DNA of 64,000 bases. Source: Budorcas taxicolor (Eukaryota > Chordata > Mammalia > Artiodactyla > Bovidae). The notes beneath the pieces are model-generated. The model made no database searches. It saw nothing but the letters and a program-made list of their open reading frames with translations, and had not been told where the DNA came from. Shown in pieces: positions 24,324 to 37,000 of the stretch (its first letter is position 1; every line of letters starts with the position of its first letter). Both the position numbers and the translations under genes were made by a program. The DNA is taken from assembly GCF_023091745.1 (NCBI RefSeq), contig NC_068925.1, positions 2,418,001-2,482,000 on the forward strand, written 5' to 3'.

Positions 24324-24466
24324 TGGTGGTGGTGGTGGTGGTGGTTTAGTCGCTAAGTCGTGTCCCACTCTTGCGACCCCATGGACAGTAGCCCACCAGG
24401 CTGCTCTCTCTGTCCACGGCATTTTCCAGGCAAGGGTATTGGAGTGGGTTGCCATTTCCTTCTCCA
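24324..24466 (-). mobile_element. Bov-A/Bov-tA SINE, antisense, with (TGG)8
   Basis: Antisense SINE with the ggagtgggttgccatttcc core and a (TGG)8 microsatellite at 24,321-24,344 where the tail should be. Perfect 11-bp target duplication atttatcttgg at 24,313-24,323 and 24,467-24,477, overlapping the start of the microsatellite. It lies about 500 bp upstream of the TMEM183A promoter. Confidence 0.92.
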
Positions 24467-24839
24467 ATTTATCTTGGAGGATCGTGTAAATGAATAAACT
24501 TTTAAGAAATCTTTCCCCAGATTTCAGAAGTCAGAAATGTATAGCTTTCGTATAAGAAATTAGAGTGAAGACTTACCCATGTTAGACTATGCCTTTGTGG
24601 CCTGAGAGATGAGCACGAGAATGACAATAAGCGCGCTTTGGGTGTACTGAAGGGAACCTGGAGGGTGGACAGAGACAATAGCAGAAAAATTGAGGAGACC
24701 AGAAGGTAAACACAGTTCTAATCAACGGGGCTGTGGGTTTCGGTCTGAGACACAAAATTATCTTTTAAGACGTAAGACAAAACCCACACGACCCATAAAA
24801 ACACCCTCCCAACCACTCAGGAACCCAGACGCAGGGTTA

Positions 24840-25031
24840 TCTGCAGGCGCCGGATGATGACGTACTCCGTAAACCAGAAGGTGATTGGTTTCTGAAGAGG
24901 AGAGTTGGCGGCCGAAGCGACGCGGAGCCGGGCCTAAGTCCTCGCGGGAGCTGCGGTCTCTGGAGCGGGATGGCAGCGGAGCCGGCCGGAGTTGGCCCTA
25001 GGCTCACAGATCCCGCTCTCTGGCCTGAAAC
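24840..25031 (+). promoter_or_regulatory. TMEM183A: TMEM183A CpG-island promoter and 5' UTR
   Basis: GC- and CpG-rich sequence starts abruptly near 24,840 and continues through exon 1 to about 25,310. It holds a CRE-like tgacgta (24,858-24,864) and an inverted CCAAT box, attgg (24,884-24,888). No TATA box is seen upstream of the ATG. This is the architecture of a broadly expressed gene. The transcription start is probably within about 24,900-24,980, which is inference. Confidence 0.75.
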
Positions 25032-28000
25032 ATGGCCCGGGGTCCTGGCCCTTTAACCCGGCCTCGCCCCGACACGGTCGCCATGCCCAAGAGAGGGAAG
25101 CGACTCAAGTTCCGGGCCCAAGACGCCTGCTCAGGAAGAGGTGGGCGAGGGGCAGGGGCTTTGAAAGACTTGGGGCTGGAAGCAGGGCTGGAAGGCACCG
25201 TGGCGAGTGCTCGCCTGTCTGCGATGGGAGGGCGGCTGGGGCCCCCCGGGGACTTGGAGTGCGCAGAGAATCTTGGTGGGGAGGAACCTGAGGAGGGACG
25301 CCTTCTCCTTTGAGGGTTGGTACTGTGTTTCAGTGACCGTGGCGGATTATGCCAACTCGGATCCGGCCGTCGTGAGGTCTGGAAGGGTCAAGAAAGCTGT
25401 AGCCAATGCTGTTCAGCAGGAAGGTAGGCTTCCAACGAGTCTTTTCAGACTCAGACAGTCTGAAAAGAAAACAAGGTTTTTTATTTTCCTGGGGTTCTGC
25501 CTCAGTGTTTTTCTTACAGTCCTTTGGGGATCTTCCTGTAAACGTGTTTGCTGTCCTCCGTTGTTACTTACTTGTTCAGAGGAAGGGAAAGATTAGCCAA
25601 GAACAGTAGAAGTTTCTGTAGCAGTAATATTTTATTTGTCTTTCTATTAAAAAATAAGTCCTTGAGTACTCTTCTGTGGTTTCTACTCCTTTCTTCCTGG
25701 TTATTAATCTTCTTCCTATTGTTCACATATATTCTTCACTTAACTGCTATTTGCTTGTGCATTTGAAGCATTTTTTTTCCCTTTTTTCATGCTTCTCTTA
25801 CTTTCAAGCTTGAAACTTGTGTTTTTATAATAAGTACTGTCTCTCACCCAGAATTAAGGTTAAATTGGATTTAATTCCTCTCAACCTTCTCCTCAGAAAT
25901 TATGCAAATGAAAATAGCATTCACTTTTTGCTTTTCTCCTGCGGGGTTTATAGTGGAGAATAATTCACTCCCTTATTTCAGATCTGATGTGTTTCACTCC
26001 CGTATTTCAGGTCTGATGTGTTTCTGCAGTTTTGGAGTCAGTTTCCCCATTGCTTTCCAATTTTTTGTATTTAAAATGCCTTTTTTTTTTTTTTTTTAAC
26101 AGTCTCAGCTTTCTTTAGCAGACTCTCACACTGCTTTTGCTTTTTTTGTTTTTCTGTTTTCTTTTCCTCATGTATGCTGATACCCTGCCTAAGCCATAGG
26201 CTTAGGCTCTGCTGTCTCATTCTCTTATTTTTTTCTAGTAAAATCTCTCTGTGGCTTGGAAGCCTCCCAGGTTCCTGCAGTGGAAGCTCTTTCTGGGGCT
26301 GGTGAGCCCTGTGACATCATCGACAGCAGTGGTGAGACTGATGCCCAGGAGGAAAGCATCCATGAGAGAACTATCTCCAGAAAAAAGAAAAGCAAGAGGC
26401 ACAGAGGTACAACGCTGGCTTTCTTTTGGATTATTGGTCCTATCTGTGGTGATACCTTGAAGCTGTCACTTCTCAGTAACACAAGAGGTGATACCAGTAG
26501 GGAACCCGAGTTTGAATATTAGGAGTAGGACAGGACTGTAATATACCAGGGCTTTCCACTTATATCTAAATTTGAGAGGAAAGGAGAGTCGTAGCAGTCA
26601 GTATATTTCTGGAGCTGTAAACTGTAGTAGCCGTTCATTGAGAACATATTATCATTGAGAACATTATCAGGTAAAATCCATTTAACAACAGGAGAACAAA
26701 AAGCCTTTGCATTTCTGGATTTCTGAATGTGTAAGGAAGCAGACTTTTGACAAAAATGTTCTCCTAAATATTTGGATTTTTATATAACCAGTTTCATTTC
26801 AGTTAGATATGTATGTGCTCTGCAGTTGTTAATGTCTGCTTTATGTCTACTGGGTACTGTAGTAAATAGAAAAATATGTGATATTTATGGATTAGTGGTG
26901 ATAAAACTTACACAAGTGAAACAAAGAAAGTCAAATTAATGGTATATAATGTGCCAATAGGAGAAGGCAATGGCAACCCACTCCAGTACTCTTGCCTGGA
27001 AAATCCCATGGGCGGAGGAGCCTGGTGGGCTGCAGTCCATGGGGTCGCTAAGAGTCGGACACGACTGAGCAACTTTACTTTTACTTTTCACTTTCATGCA
27101 CTGGAGAAGGAAATGGCAACCCACTCCATCCTTCTTGCCTGGAGAATCCCAGGGATGGGGGAGCCTAGTGGGCTGCCATTTCTGGGTTCACACAGAGTCG
27201 GACACGACTCAATCAACTTAGCAGCAATGTGCCAATCCATCATTCATTGGTTTGCTCCAGACTTAAAAACTCATACTCTTGGAATGGAGCCCAGAATACC
27301 TATTCTTTTTTATTTGTAATTTTTGAAGATTATTTACGTATTGGCTGCACTAGGTCTCTGTTGCTTTTTGTGGGGGCTTTCTCTAGTTGCGGTGGGTGAG
27401 GGCTACTATTTGTTTTGGTGTGTGGGCTTCTCATTGTGGTGGCTTCTCTTATGGAACACATACTCTAGACACGTGGACTTCAGTAGTGGTAGCACGCAGG
27501 CTCAATATTTGTGCACAGGCTTAGTTGCTCTATGGCATGTGGAATCTTCCTGAATCAGGGATTGAACCTGTGTCCCCTGCATTGGCAGGCAGATTCTTAT
27601 CCACTGCACTACAAGTGAGGTCTCAGGGTACCTTTTGATAAAGCTAAAGTGGTTCTGATGATCAGCTAGAGTCAGGGGGAAGTTAATATTATAATGTATC
27701 ATTTTGGTCTCAGATCTATGAGAACTTTCACCTATACTTGAGAATCAGATAACAGACTTTTGCATTTGTTAAAATATTTTGAAATAATCAGCAAATTTGG
27801 AAAATTCAGCAGTGGCCACAGGGCTGGAAAAAGGTCAGTTTTCATTCCAATCCCAAAGAAAGGCAGTGCCAAAGAATGTTCAAACTACAGCACAGTTGCA
27901 GTCATTTCACATGCTAGCAAAGTAATGCTCAAAATTCTCCAAGCTAGGCTTCAGAGTACATGAACCAAGAACTTCCAGGTGTTCAAGCTGGATTTAGAAA

Positions 28001-31000
28001 AGGCAGAAACACCAGAGATCAAATGGCCAACATCTGTTGGTTCATAGAAAAAGCAAGAGAACTCCAGAAAAACATCTACTTCTGCTTTGTTGACTATGCT
28101 AAAGCCTTTGACTGTGTGGATCACAACAAACTGTGGAAAATTCTTAAAGAGATGGGAATACCAGACCACCTGACCTGCCTCCTGTGAAACCTGTATGCAG
28201 GTCAAGAAGCACCAGTTAGAACCAGACATGGAACAATGGACTGGTTCAAAATTGGAAAAGGAGTATGTCAAGGGTGTATATTGTCACCCTGCTTATTTAT
28301 TTAACTTATATGCAGAGTACATTATGTGAAATACTGGGCTGGAAGAATGATAAGCTGGAATCAACATTACTGGGAGAAATAGCAATAATCTCAGATATGC
28401 AGATGACATCGCCCTTATGGCAGAAAGTGAAGGGGAACTAAAGAGACTCAATGAAGGTGAAAGAGGAGAGTGAAAAAGCTAGCTTAAAACTCAAAATTCC
28501 AAAAACAAAGATCATGGCATCCGGTCCCATCACTTCATGGCAAATAGATGGGGAAACAATAGAAACAGTTACAGACTATTTTCTTGGGTTCCAGAATCAG
28601 TGTAGATGGTGACTGCAGCCATGAAATTAAAAGACACTTGCTCCTTGGAAGAAAAGCTATGACCAACCTAGACACCCTATTAAAAAGCAGAGACATTATT
28701 TTGTCAACAAAGGTCCGTCCAGTCAAAGCTATGGTTTTTCCAGTTATCATGGATGGATGTGAAAGTTGGACCATCAGGAAAGCTGAGTACCGAAGAACTG
28801 GTGCTTTTGAACTGTGGTGTTGGAGATGACTCTTGAGAGTCCCCTGGACTGCAAGGAGATCCAACCAGTCCATCCTAAAGGAAATCAGTCCTGAATATTC
28901 ATTGTAAGAACTGATGTTGAAGCGGAAACTCCAGTATTTTGGCCACCTGTTGCGAAGAACTGACTCCTTGGAAAAGACCCTGATGCTGGGAAAGATTGAA
29001 GGCGGGAGGAGAAAGGGATGACAGAGGATGAGATGGTTAGATGGCATCACCAACTCAATGGACGTGAGTTTGAGCAAGCTCCAGGAAATGGTGAAGGACA
29101 GGGAAGCCTGGCATGCTACAGTCCCTAGGGATGCAAAGAGTTGGAGACAACTGAGCAACTGAACAATAACAATTGAAATAATCAATAATAAATGAACTGA
29201 CATTGCTTTGCAGTTATGCCAGTTATTGTCAATTATACCACTCTTTTCCAGAACCAAGGATGCTAATAGACATTCTTCTCTCTCTCTTGCTTGAAATCCC
29301 TGCCTATTGTCACCATTGTATCAGTGTTAGATATTTCTCTTGATTTTCTTCTTTGATTTCAAGCACGTTCCACAGAAGAGCTTACAGATTTTTAAAACAT
29401 CTTTGTTGAGACAAAATACATCCCTTTAAAGTGTGCACTGTGTGGTTTTAATATGTTCACAGAGTTCTGTAGCCATCAACATGATCTAAGTTAGAACATT
29501 TCTGTCAACCCAAACCTGTTAGTACCATTCCTAATTCCCTCCTAACACTCTTTCCCACCCATCCCTTCCTCCCAGGCAACCACCAAACTACTTTCGGTCT
29601 TTATAGATTTGCCTATTCTGGACATTTCATATAAATAAAATAATATAATATGTGGTCTTTTGCATCTGACTGCTTTGACTTAGCATAGTGTTTTCAAGGT
29701 CCATCTGTATTGTAGCATACATCAGTGTTTCATTCCTTTTTATTTGACTATTATGAATAATGTTACTAGTATCAGTCATAGACAAGTTTTTGTCTGAACA
29801 TATATTTTCATTTCTGTTGGGTAGGAGTGAAATTGCTAGATGACATGGTGACTGTGTTTAACTTTTTGAGGAATTGCCAAGCTTTCTTTATGACGTTTCC
29901 ATTTTATGTTCCACTAGCAATTCCACATCCTAGCCAACACTTGTTGTCTAACTTTTTAATCCAGTGAATGTGAAGTGGTATCTCATGGTTTTCATGTGCA
30001 TACTAATGTTGAATATTTTATGTGCTTTTTGGCCTTTTGTATATCATCTGTAGGGAAATAGCCAAATCTTTCACTCATTTTTAAATTAGGTTATATTTTT
30101 ATTACTGAATTGTAATAATTCTTATGTATTCAGGAGCCCAGTTAACTTATCAGATGTATGACTTGTGGTTTACAAACTCTTAGGTATAATTCATCATTTA
30201 CTTCCTTGCTCCACTTTACCCTCATTAAGGTCCTTTATTCTCATCAAACCAGTCTTCCCCTCCCCCTCTTTTTTCTTTTAAAAAAGGAACATTTACAAAA
30301 GAAGAATGAATAGTATAATGAATCCCATGTGGCTATCACATAGCTTCAACAATTATCAACTCATGGCTGTTTTTGTTTTAGCCACTACTCCCTCACCCCT
30401 AGTCTCAACACACACACATGCACAATTAGTTTGAAAGTTTCCAGACATCCTGTTATTATATCTGTAAATATTTTGGTAATTATCTCCAAAAGATAAATGC
30501 TCTTTAAAAAATTATCACATGTAAAAAAGTTAACTGCAGTTTATTAATATCATCAAAATCTTGTTCAACTTATCTGTTTGTTGCCGTCACATATGTTTTG
30601 TTTTTCTGAATATTCAGGCTTCGTGTTAGCTGTTTATTTCACTTGGAATACTTCCTCTTAACCTATGCCTATCAAATTTTTTATGTCCTACATAACTTAC
30701 CTACATGAAGCTTTCCTTTACTGATTCCATTTATATTTTGAAATTTCTTAATAATTATGTATAAAATATTTGCAAAAAAAGAATATTGGCAATTTTTATA
30801 ATCACTGAATTTTGTCCCTAAAGACAGAAAAATTTTAACAGTACTCTGCTTTGTAAAAGTTATCATGATTCTCAATGGAGGAATTACTGAAAGTTGTTTG
30901 CCTTCTCTGAGAGAGAGATTTAATGTGGGAGAAGAGGGCTCCAAGGGCTGTAGGTTGAGCCTTAAATGGTTACTGGAGATTTCAAGAAGAATAGGAACCA

Positions 31001-34000
31001 CAAGAAACAATGTTTTAGAAGCATTGGTCTCCATTATGAAGAACCTGATGCAAGAACCTAATTGACTTATAGAGCTGCAGGAAGTGACTAGAAAAGCAGA
31101 TGCAGCTTCAGGGAGGTGGTTATATGGGCTTTGCCCAGGAAACAAAGAAACCTTGGTTTTGGATAACTATATAACTAAGTCTCAATTAAAGTTTAGAGTT
31201 GACCAGATTCTGGTGTCTCTATGGAGTGTGGATTTTTACTTGAATCTGACATGTATAGTGGACCTCAGGGTCAAGAGAATTAATACTAATAAGGTCTGAA
31301 GCAGGAAGAAGTGAGGATATGTCCTCACAGGGTATCTTTGATTACTGGATGCTTGTGGCCAGAACTGTAGACCAAGCTGATAGTGAAACCAGAAACTAGA
31401 AGGAAAAAAACATACGCTCAAGCAATTATTGAGTAATGAAAATACATTGTAATTTACTTAGTTTTTTATTTTGTACTTTGAGGATTCTTTATACTATATA
31501 AAAATCAGTTTTGTTTTGTAAATGACTGAACTAAAGAAAATGATGGATGGGGATTGCAAGGGAAACGAAGGGTAGAATTTATATAAAGTTGGAATTTGGA
31601 GAAAACTGGGTTTTGTTTACCTTGACTTCATGCACAAAGTAATATGGGCCACAATAATATAGTAAAATGGGCACAGTAATATTTTCCTTATTTCCATATT
31701 ATTGGAGTTGAATGGTGTAATGTATGCTAAGGTACTTTGAAAACTTCAAAATAGTGTGTAAATACTGGTTAAATAAAGGCCTTAAGAACAACACAACCTA
31801 TTCACTTGGGCAACAGGAAACAAAAATTTTCCACAGCTACAATAAGGAGGAAATGTGAGTTTGAGAGGCCTCCTTGGACCTATTTAAACTATTTTCTTAA
31901 CTCTGCAAGCCCTGGGAGAATTGAAATGATTAGGGATCTTTATATGTGCATATAATAGAAGGTCAGAGGTTATAGTTCTTTTTTCTATTTCAGAAGACCT
32001 GAACGGGACTGGAGGAGAAGAGTATCCCATGGATATTTGGCTATTGCTGGCCTCCTATATCCGTCCTGAGGACATTGTGAATTTTTCCCTGATTTGTAAG
32101 AATGCCTGGACTGTCACTTGCACTGCTGCCTTTTGGACAAGGTTGTACCGAAGGTGCGACCACAGAGAGCTCGCTGTGTTATCTGTGTGGCTGATTTCAT
32201 TGTTTTTGATTTGATGCTACTCCCTGGATGGTGACCTCTTCACTTTCTCTAATTCATGCCTGGGCATGAACCTAGCTTTGACTTCCTTGAGCTCCTCTTT
32301 AAAATTGATATTAATTCATTCAGGTAATTGTCTTCCCTATGATTACCTCCTTACCCCCAAGCAGAATCTTTAATAGGTTGGTACAAAAGCAGTTGCCGTT
32401 TCGGACAGTGAATTTTAAATCCTTGTAACTAGGCTCAAACACATCTTTGGTGATCAAAATAGAAACCATTACATTCAAAACATTTTTGCCAACAAGAAAT
32501 AAGTTTGTTTATTCCTGTAGCATGAAAATCTACGCCTCCGGATTCAGTGAACTCTTGGAACGTATTTCTGCCTCCTGCTGCTTGTGGAAGTGTTTTGCCT
32601 GCAAAAAGTTGTTGAGATACTTGAAGAAGTGGTAGTCAGTTGGCAAGAGGTCAGGTTAATATGGCAGATAAGGCAAAACTTCATTGCCCAATTCATTCGA
32701 CTTTTTTTTTTCTTCAACTTGTGTTGAAGTGTGCACGAGTGTCAGTTGTGCAATGTGCATTCAGGCATTGTTGTAGAGAATAATTCTTGGGCCCAATCTA
32801 TTCACCAATGCTGGCTGCAGGCATTGCAGTTTTTGGTGCATTGCATCAATTTACTGAGCATACTTCTCAGGTGTAATGGTTTTGCTGGGATTCAGAAAGC
32901 TGTAGTGGATCAGATGGGCAGCAGACTACCAAAAACAGTGACCATGACCTTTTTTGATACAAGTTTGGCTTTCGGAAGTGCTCTGGAGCTTCTCAGTCCA
33001 GCCACTGAGCTGGTCATTGCTGGTTGTTGTATAAAATCCACTTTTCGTCGCATGTCACAATCCGTTTGAGAAATGGTTCATTGTTGTTGAGTAGAATAGT
33101 AAAGAAAAGTGAAGTCGCTCCACTCAGTTGTGTCCGACTCTTCGCGAACCCATGGACTGTAGCCTACCAGGCTTCTCCGTCCATGGGATTTTCCAGGCAA
33201 GAGTACTGGAGTGGGGTGCCATTTCCTTCTCCAGGGGATCTTCCCGACCCAGGGATCGGACCCAGGTTTCCCACACTGTAGGCAGACGCTTTACCCTCTG
33301 AGCCACCAGAGAAGCCCTAGAAGACGACAGTTCAGAATGACAGTTTTTTTTTATTTTTGGTCAGCTCATGAGGCACCTACTTACTGAGCTTTTTCACCTT
33401 TCCAATTTGCTTCAGATGCCAAATGACCATAGAATGGTCAGTGTTGAGTTCTTCAGCAACTTCTCCTATAGCTCTAAGAGGCTCACCTTTGATGATGGTT
33501 CTCAATTGGTTGTCAACTTCCACTGGTTGGCCCCTACACTCCTCATCTTCAAGCCTCTCATCTCCTTTGCAAAACATCTTGAACGACTACTGTGCTGTGT
33601 TTGGTAGCAGTTCTGGGCCAAATGCATTGTTGATGTTGTGAGTTGTCTCTGCTGCTTTATGACCCATTTTGAACTCAAATAAAAAACCACTCCAATTTGC
33701 TTCTTGTCTAACATCATTTCCATAGTCTAAAGTAAATACAAAATAAACAGCAAGTAATGTCATTAGCAAAAAAAAAAAAAAAGTGAGAAATGTACATTAA
33801 AATGATGTATAATATAACCACATTTATTTAAGAATGTATTCCAATATGAAGTGGCAAAGATCAACAATGTAACACCCCAGTTAACTTTTGCACCAACCTA
33901 ATACTTTCAGCAAAAGTAAGGTCTCAAAAATAACTGTTTTTGACTTTGCTTCAGAGGTTTATCTTAGCTAGAATTCTCAGAAACTATAGCTGCCCATCTG

Positions 34001-37000
34001 TTTATCTTTCCAGCTGGGTTGGTTGTTTCTTAGATTTGCTAGTCATCTTGAATGCATAGTCTTTGCATTTATGTGGCTCTGTATAGTTGCAGTGGTGAGG
34101 AGAGAGTGAATGATGTGATTAACAAGAGGGCTAACTTTTGATGCTGGGTTAGAAGTGTCAGTAAGAATATGGTGGAAGGGGATGTTGAGGTTATCAGGGA
34201 GTAGAGAACTTTCTGAGACATGTGACAAGAGAACCTGGCAGATCTCCAGTGCAAGTTCTTTTTGAGTAACTGAAGTATATTGTACTAGTATTAAGTCAGA
34301 GACTTGCCCTTTTTTAAAGTGAAATAGGATTTAAAATTTTTAAGTGAATAGAGAAGTGCACGATTATAAGGTATATATGAATTGGGTTTTGCATAACGAA
34401 GAAAAGAAGCTGAGAAGTGAAGGAGATGGTAATTTGTACGTGTGTGTGTGTGTGTTTGTATAAGAGCACTAGGGACAAACTAACTACTGGCCAGTGGAAT
34501 AGTAATGTAAAATGTGTACAGAACCCAGGAGTCTAGGAGACTGGCCTAGAACAGAAGAGACAGGTCGCTTACTGGTAGGAGTAATGTGTCATGTTTCAGA
34601 CACTACACACTGGATGCCTCTCTGCCTTTGCGCCTGCGACCAGAGTCAATGGAGAAGCTGCACTGTCTTCGGGCATGTGTGATCCGATCTCTGTACCATA
34701 TGTATGAGCCATTTGCTGCTCGAATCTCCAAGAATCCAGCCATTCCAGAAAGCACTCCTAGCACATTAAAGAATTCCAAAGTAAGTGGGTATTAGTGGTA
34801 GGGTTTAACAAATGGACTCTTGTATAATGGGCCTGTTATCATGGCTTGTTTCTAGCTTTCTTAATGGGGTGGTCTGGGGCTGTAGATACCAGGCTGCTCG
34901 AGGACTAATATAAACTTTCCGGGCTTGGGGGTATCGTTTCATCGTTTCTCCAGGACATTCCTGCTGTGCTGGGCCGGCTTATGTTATCTTTACCTTAAAG
35001 CTTTCTTGTGCTTTTAGCATATTCCTTATTCTCTTTAATTTATTTTCTTACCTTATACATTGAACCACTTTAAATGGTTTGATGGTCTGAGCGAGGAAGA
35101 ACACAGTTCAAATGGTAAATGTAAACCATAATTCTCAAAAGGTGCTTTAAATCATGATATGCTAAGTCACTTCAGTCATGTCTGACTCTGTGCAACCCCA
35201 TAGACTGCAGCCTCCCGGGCTCCTCTGTCCATGGGGTTTCTCCAGCCTAGAATACCGGAGTGGGTAGCCATTTCCTTCTCCATTAAATCATGATACAAAA
35301 ATATTAAAAAAACGAATTTTCATACTAATTTTCTTTTTCTAATATGACCTTGACATCTGGAATGTCACTTTCTCATTGACTTCTTAAAAGATTCTGGTGT
35401 AGACTTCTTCAGCATTTGCAAAGTGCCTATTGTTGCCATGCTCTGGGATGGATTGTTTCACAGACTATAAAGTATTCCTACTCAGACTTTAGCACTCTAA
35501 AATTCTTCCTGTGTTCTAGGCCATTATTTATATCTCTGGATTTCTCCAGTAGTTTATATTCATTTATACATTGTATTCAAGTTTCATTGTATTTTTCTGA
35601 TCTGTAAGTAGGTCTGTAAGCCTGTGGTCCATTTTGTCCTTTGTTCCACCATGAGGTATCTGGTGAACACACCTTTGCCAAGCTAGACTATTACAGCATA
35701 TATGATTATTTAGGCAAGTTGATGTCTCCAGCTTTTTTCTCATTCAGCTAATACTATGGTCCAAATTTTGTATCTTTTGAGTTTGTGAATTTCTTTTTTT
35801 TTTTACTCTGTTCCTACCCAAAGTCTAATGTTCTTTAGCATTTCGTAATTCTATTTTGTTTTTTATGCTTTGGATGTTAATGATTTTTTTTCCCTAGTTC
35901 AGCTCTAGTGTGAGAACATTCTACCTGATACATATTGATTAAAAGAGTACTGTTGATTTCAAGATCATGGTTTTTCCCAGGATTGTAAACTGAGGTGGTC
36001 AGGGTCATTGGCTGAGCTCCATTTAATGTCACACTAGTTGATGGATTTAGGGCAGGATTAGAATGCCGAGTGGGTAGAATTTTATTCTTTCTCATAATAT
36101 GAGTAGACAGAGTATCTTTTCACATTTATAGTTTTCCTCCCCCTAAAGACCTTTGATCATCACAGGTTAACTGTGGTGAGGTGGGATCACCCCAAAGCTG
36201 ACTGTGGCCGGGTGTTAATCAGTTGCTGGGAGCAGAGCAGCACTGGGCAGACTTCATGCTGGACATCCTTGCGGCTCCAGTGCACAATGCAAGTGCTACT
36301 CCTAAATCTAAAATGCCCATGTCTTCATATTTTTATAATTTATTAATTTTTTAAGTGGACTACTAACAGTGGTGATAACAAAAATCTTAACCGAGACAGG
36401 AAGCCTAGGCCACCTGTCTGCTGTTTTTGTGTCCATTGTTTAGAGATCTGGAGGATGTGGGACCTGCAATGGCTGATGTCCCATGCATTGCCTTGCTAGT
36501 ATAACCATAATCGCATGGCATTCAGGAAGTTGCCAGCATGCCTGAAGGAAGTTGTCACATGTTGCTGGACTCCACCTTTTCGTATTTGATTCTCCCTCTC
36601 TCTCTTTTCAGTAGCATAGCTTGTGTGGGACACTGGAGCTGTTGTGTTGGCAGCAGAAGTGTTTGCCCCTTAAAGCCAAGCCCATTATTTTTGATGGAAC
36701 AGCAGGACGTACAGGGCATGTCTGAAGGGCAGGACAGCTGGCACGGCGGACGACCCACCCCTTATCCCCTGGGAGGTACTTAACTTCTTGTGTTAACCCT
36801 AGCTGTAGCCTGACTTTCCTTGAGGGGCTTACTCTAGATTGAATTCAGCTCAGCTCTGTAGTTTCCATCCCGGCTGTCTGCTCCCAGAAGGTCCTGAGTG
36901 GTTTGCTCCTATTACATTCAGGGTTGGCTATCTCTGCCTGCTTTATGGCTTTGTTATCATCTTATCTGATGGCTACTGACTGCCCTTATATTTTCATGTA

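Noticed and set aside
33368..33607. Plus-strand frames opposite the mariner
   Set aside because: Shadows of the degenerate transposase coded on the minus strand.
36120..36330. Possible small structured RNA in TMEM183A intron 5
   Set aside because: I compared it mentally with 7SK, 7SL, Y RNA and U13 and found no convincing match; nothing supports an RNA gene.
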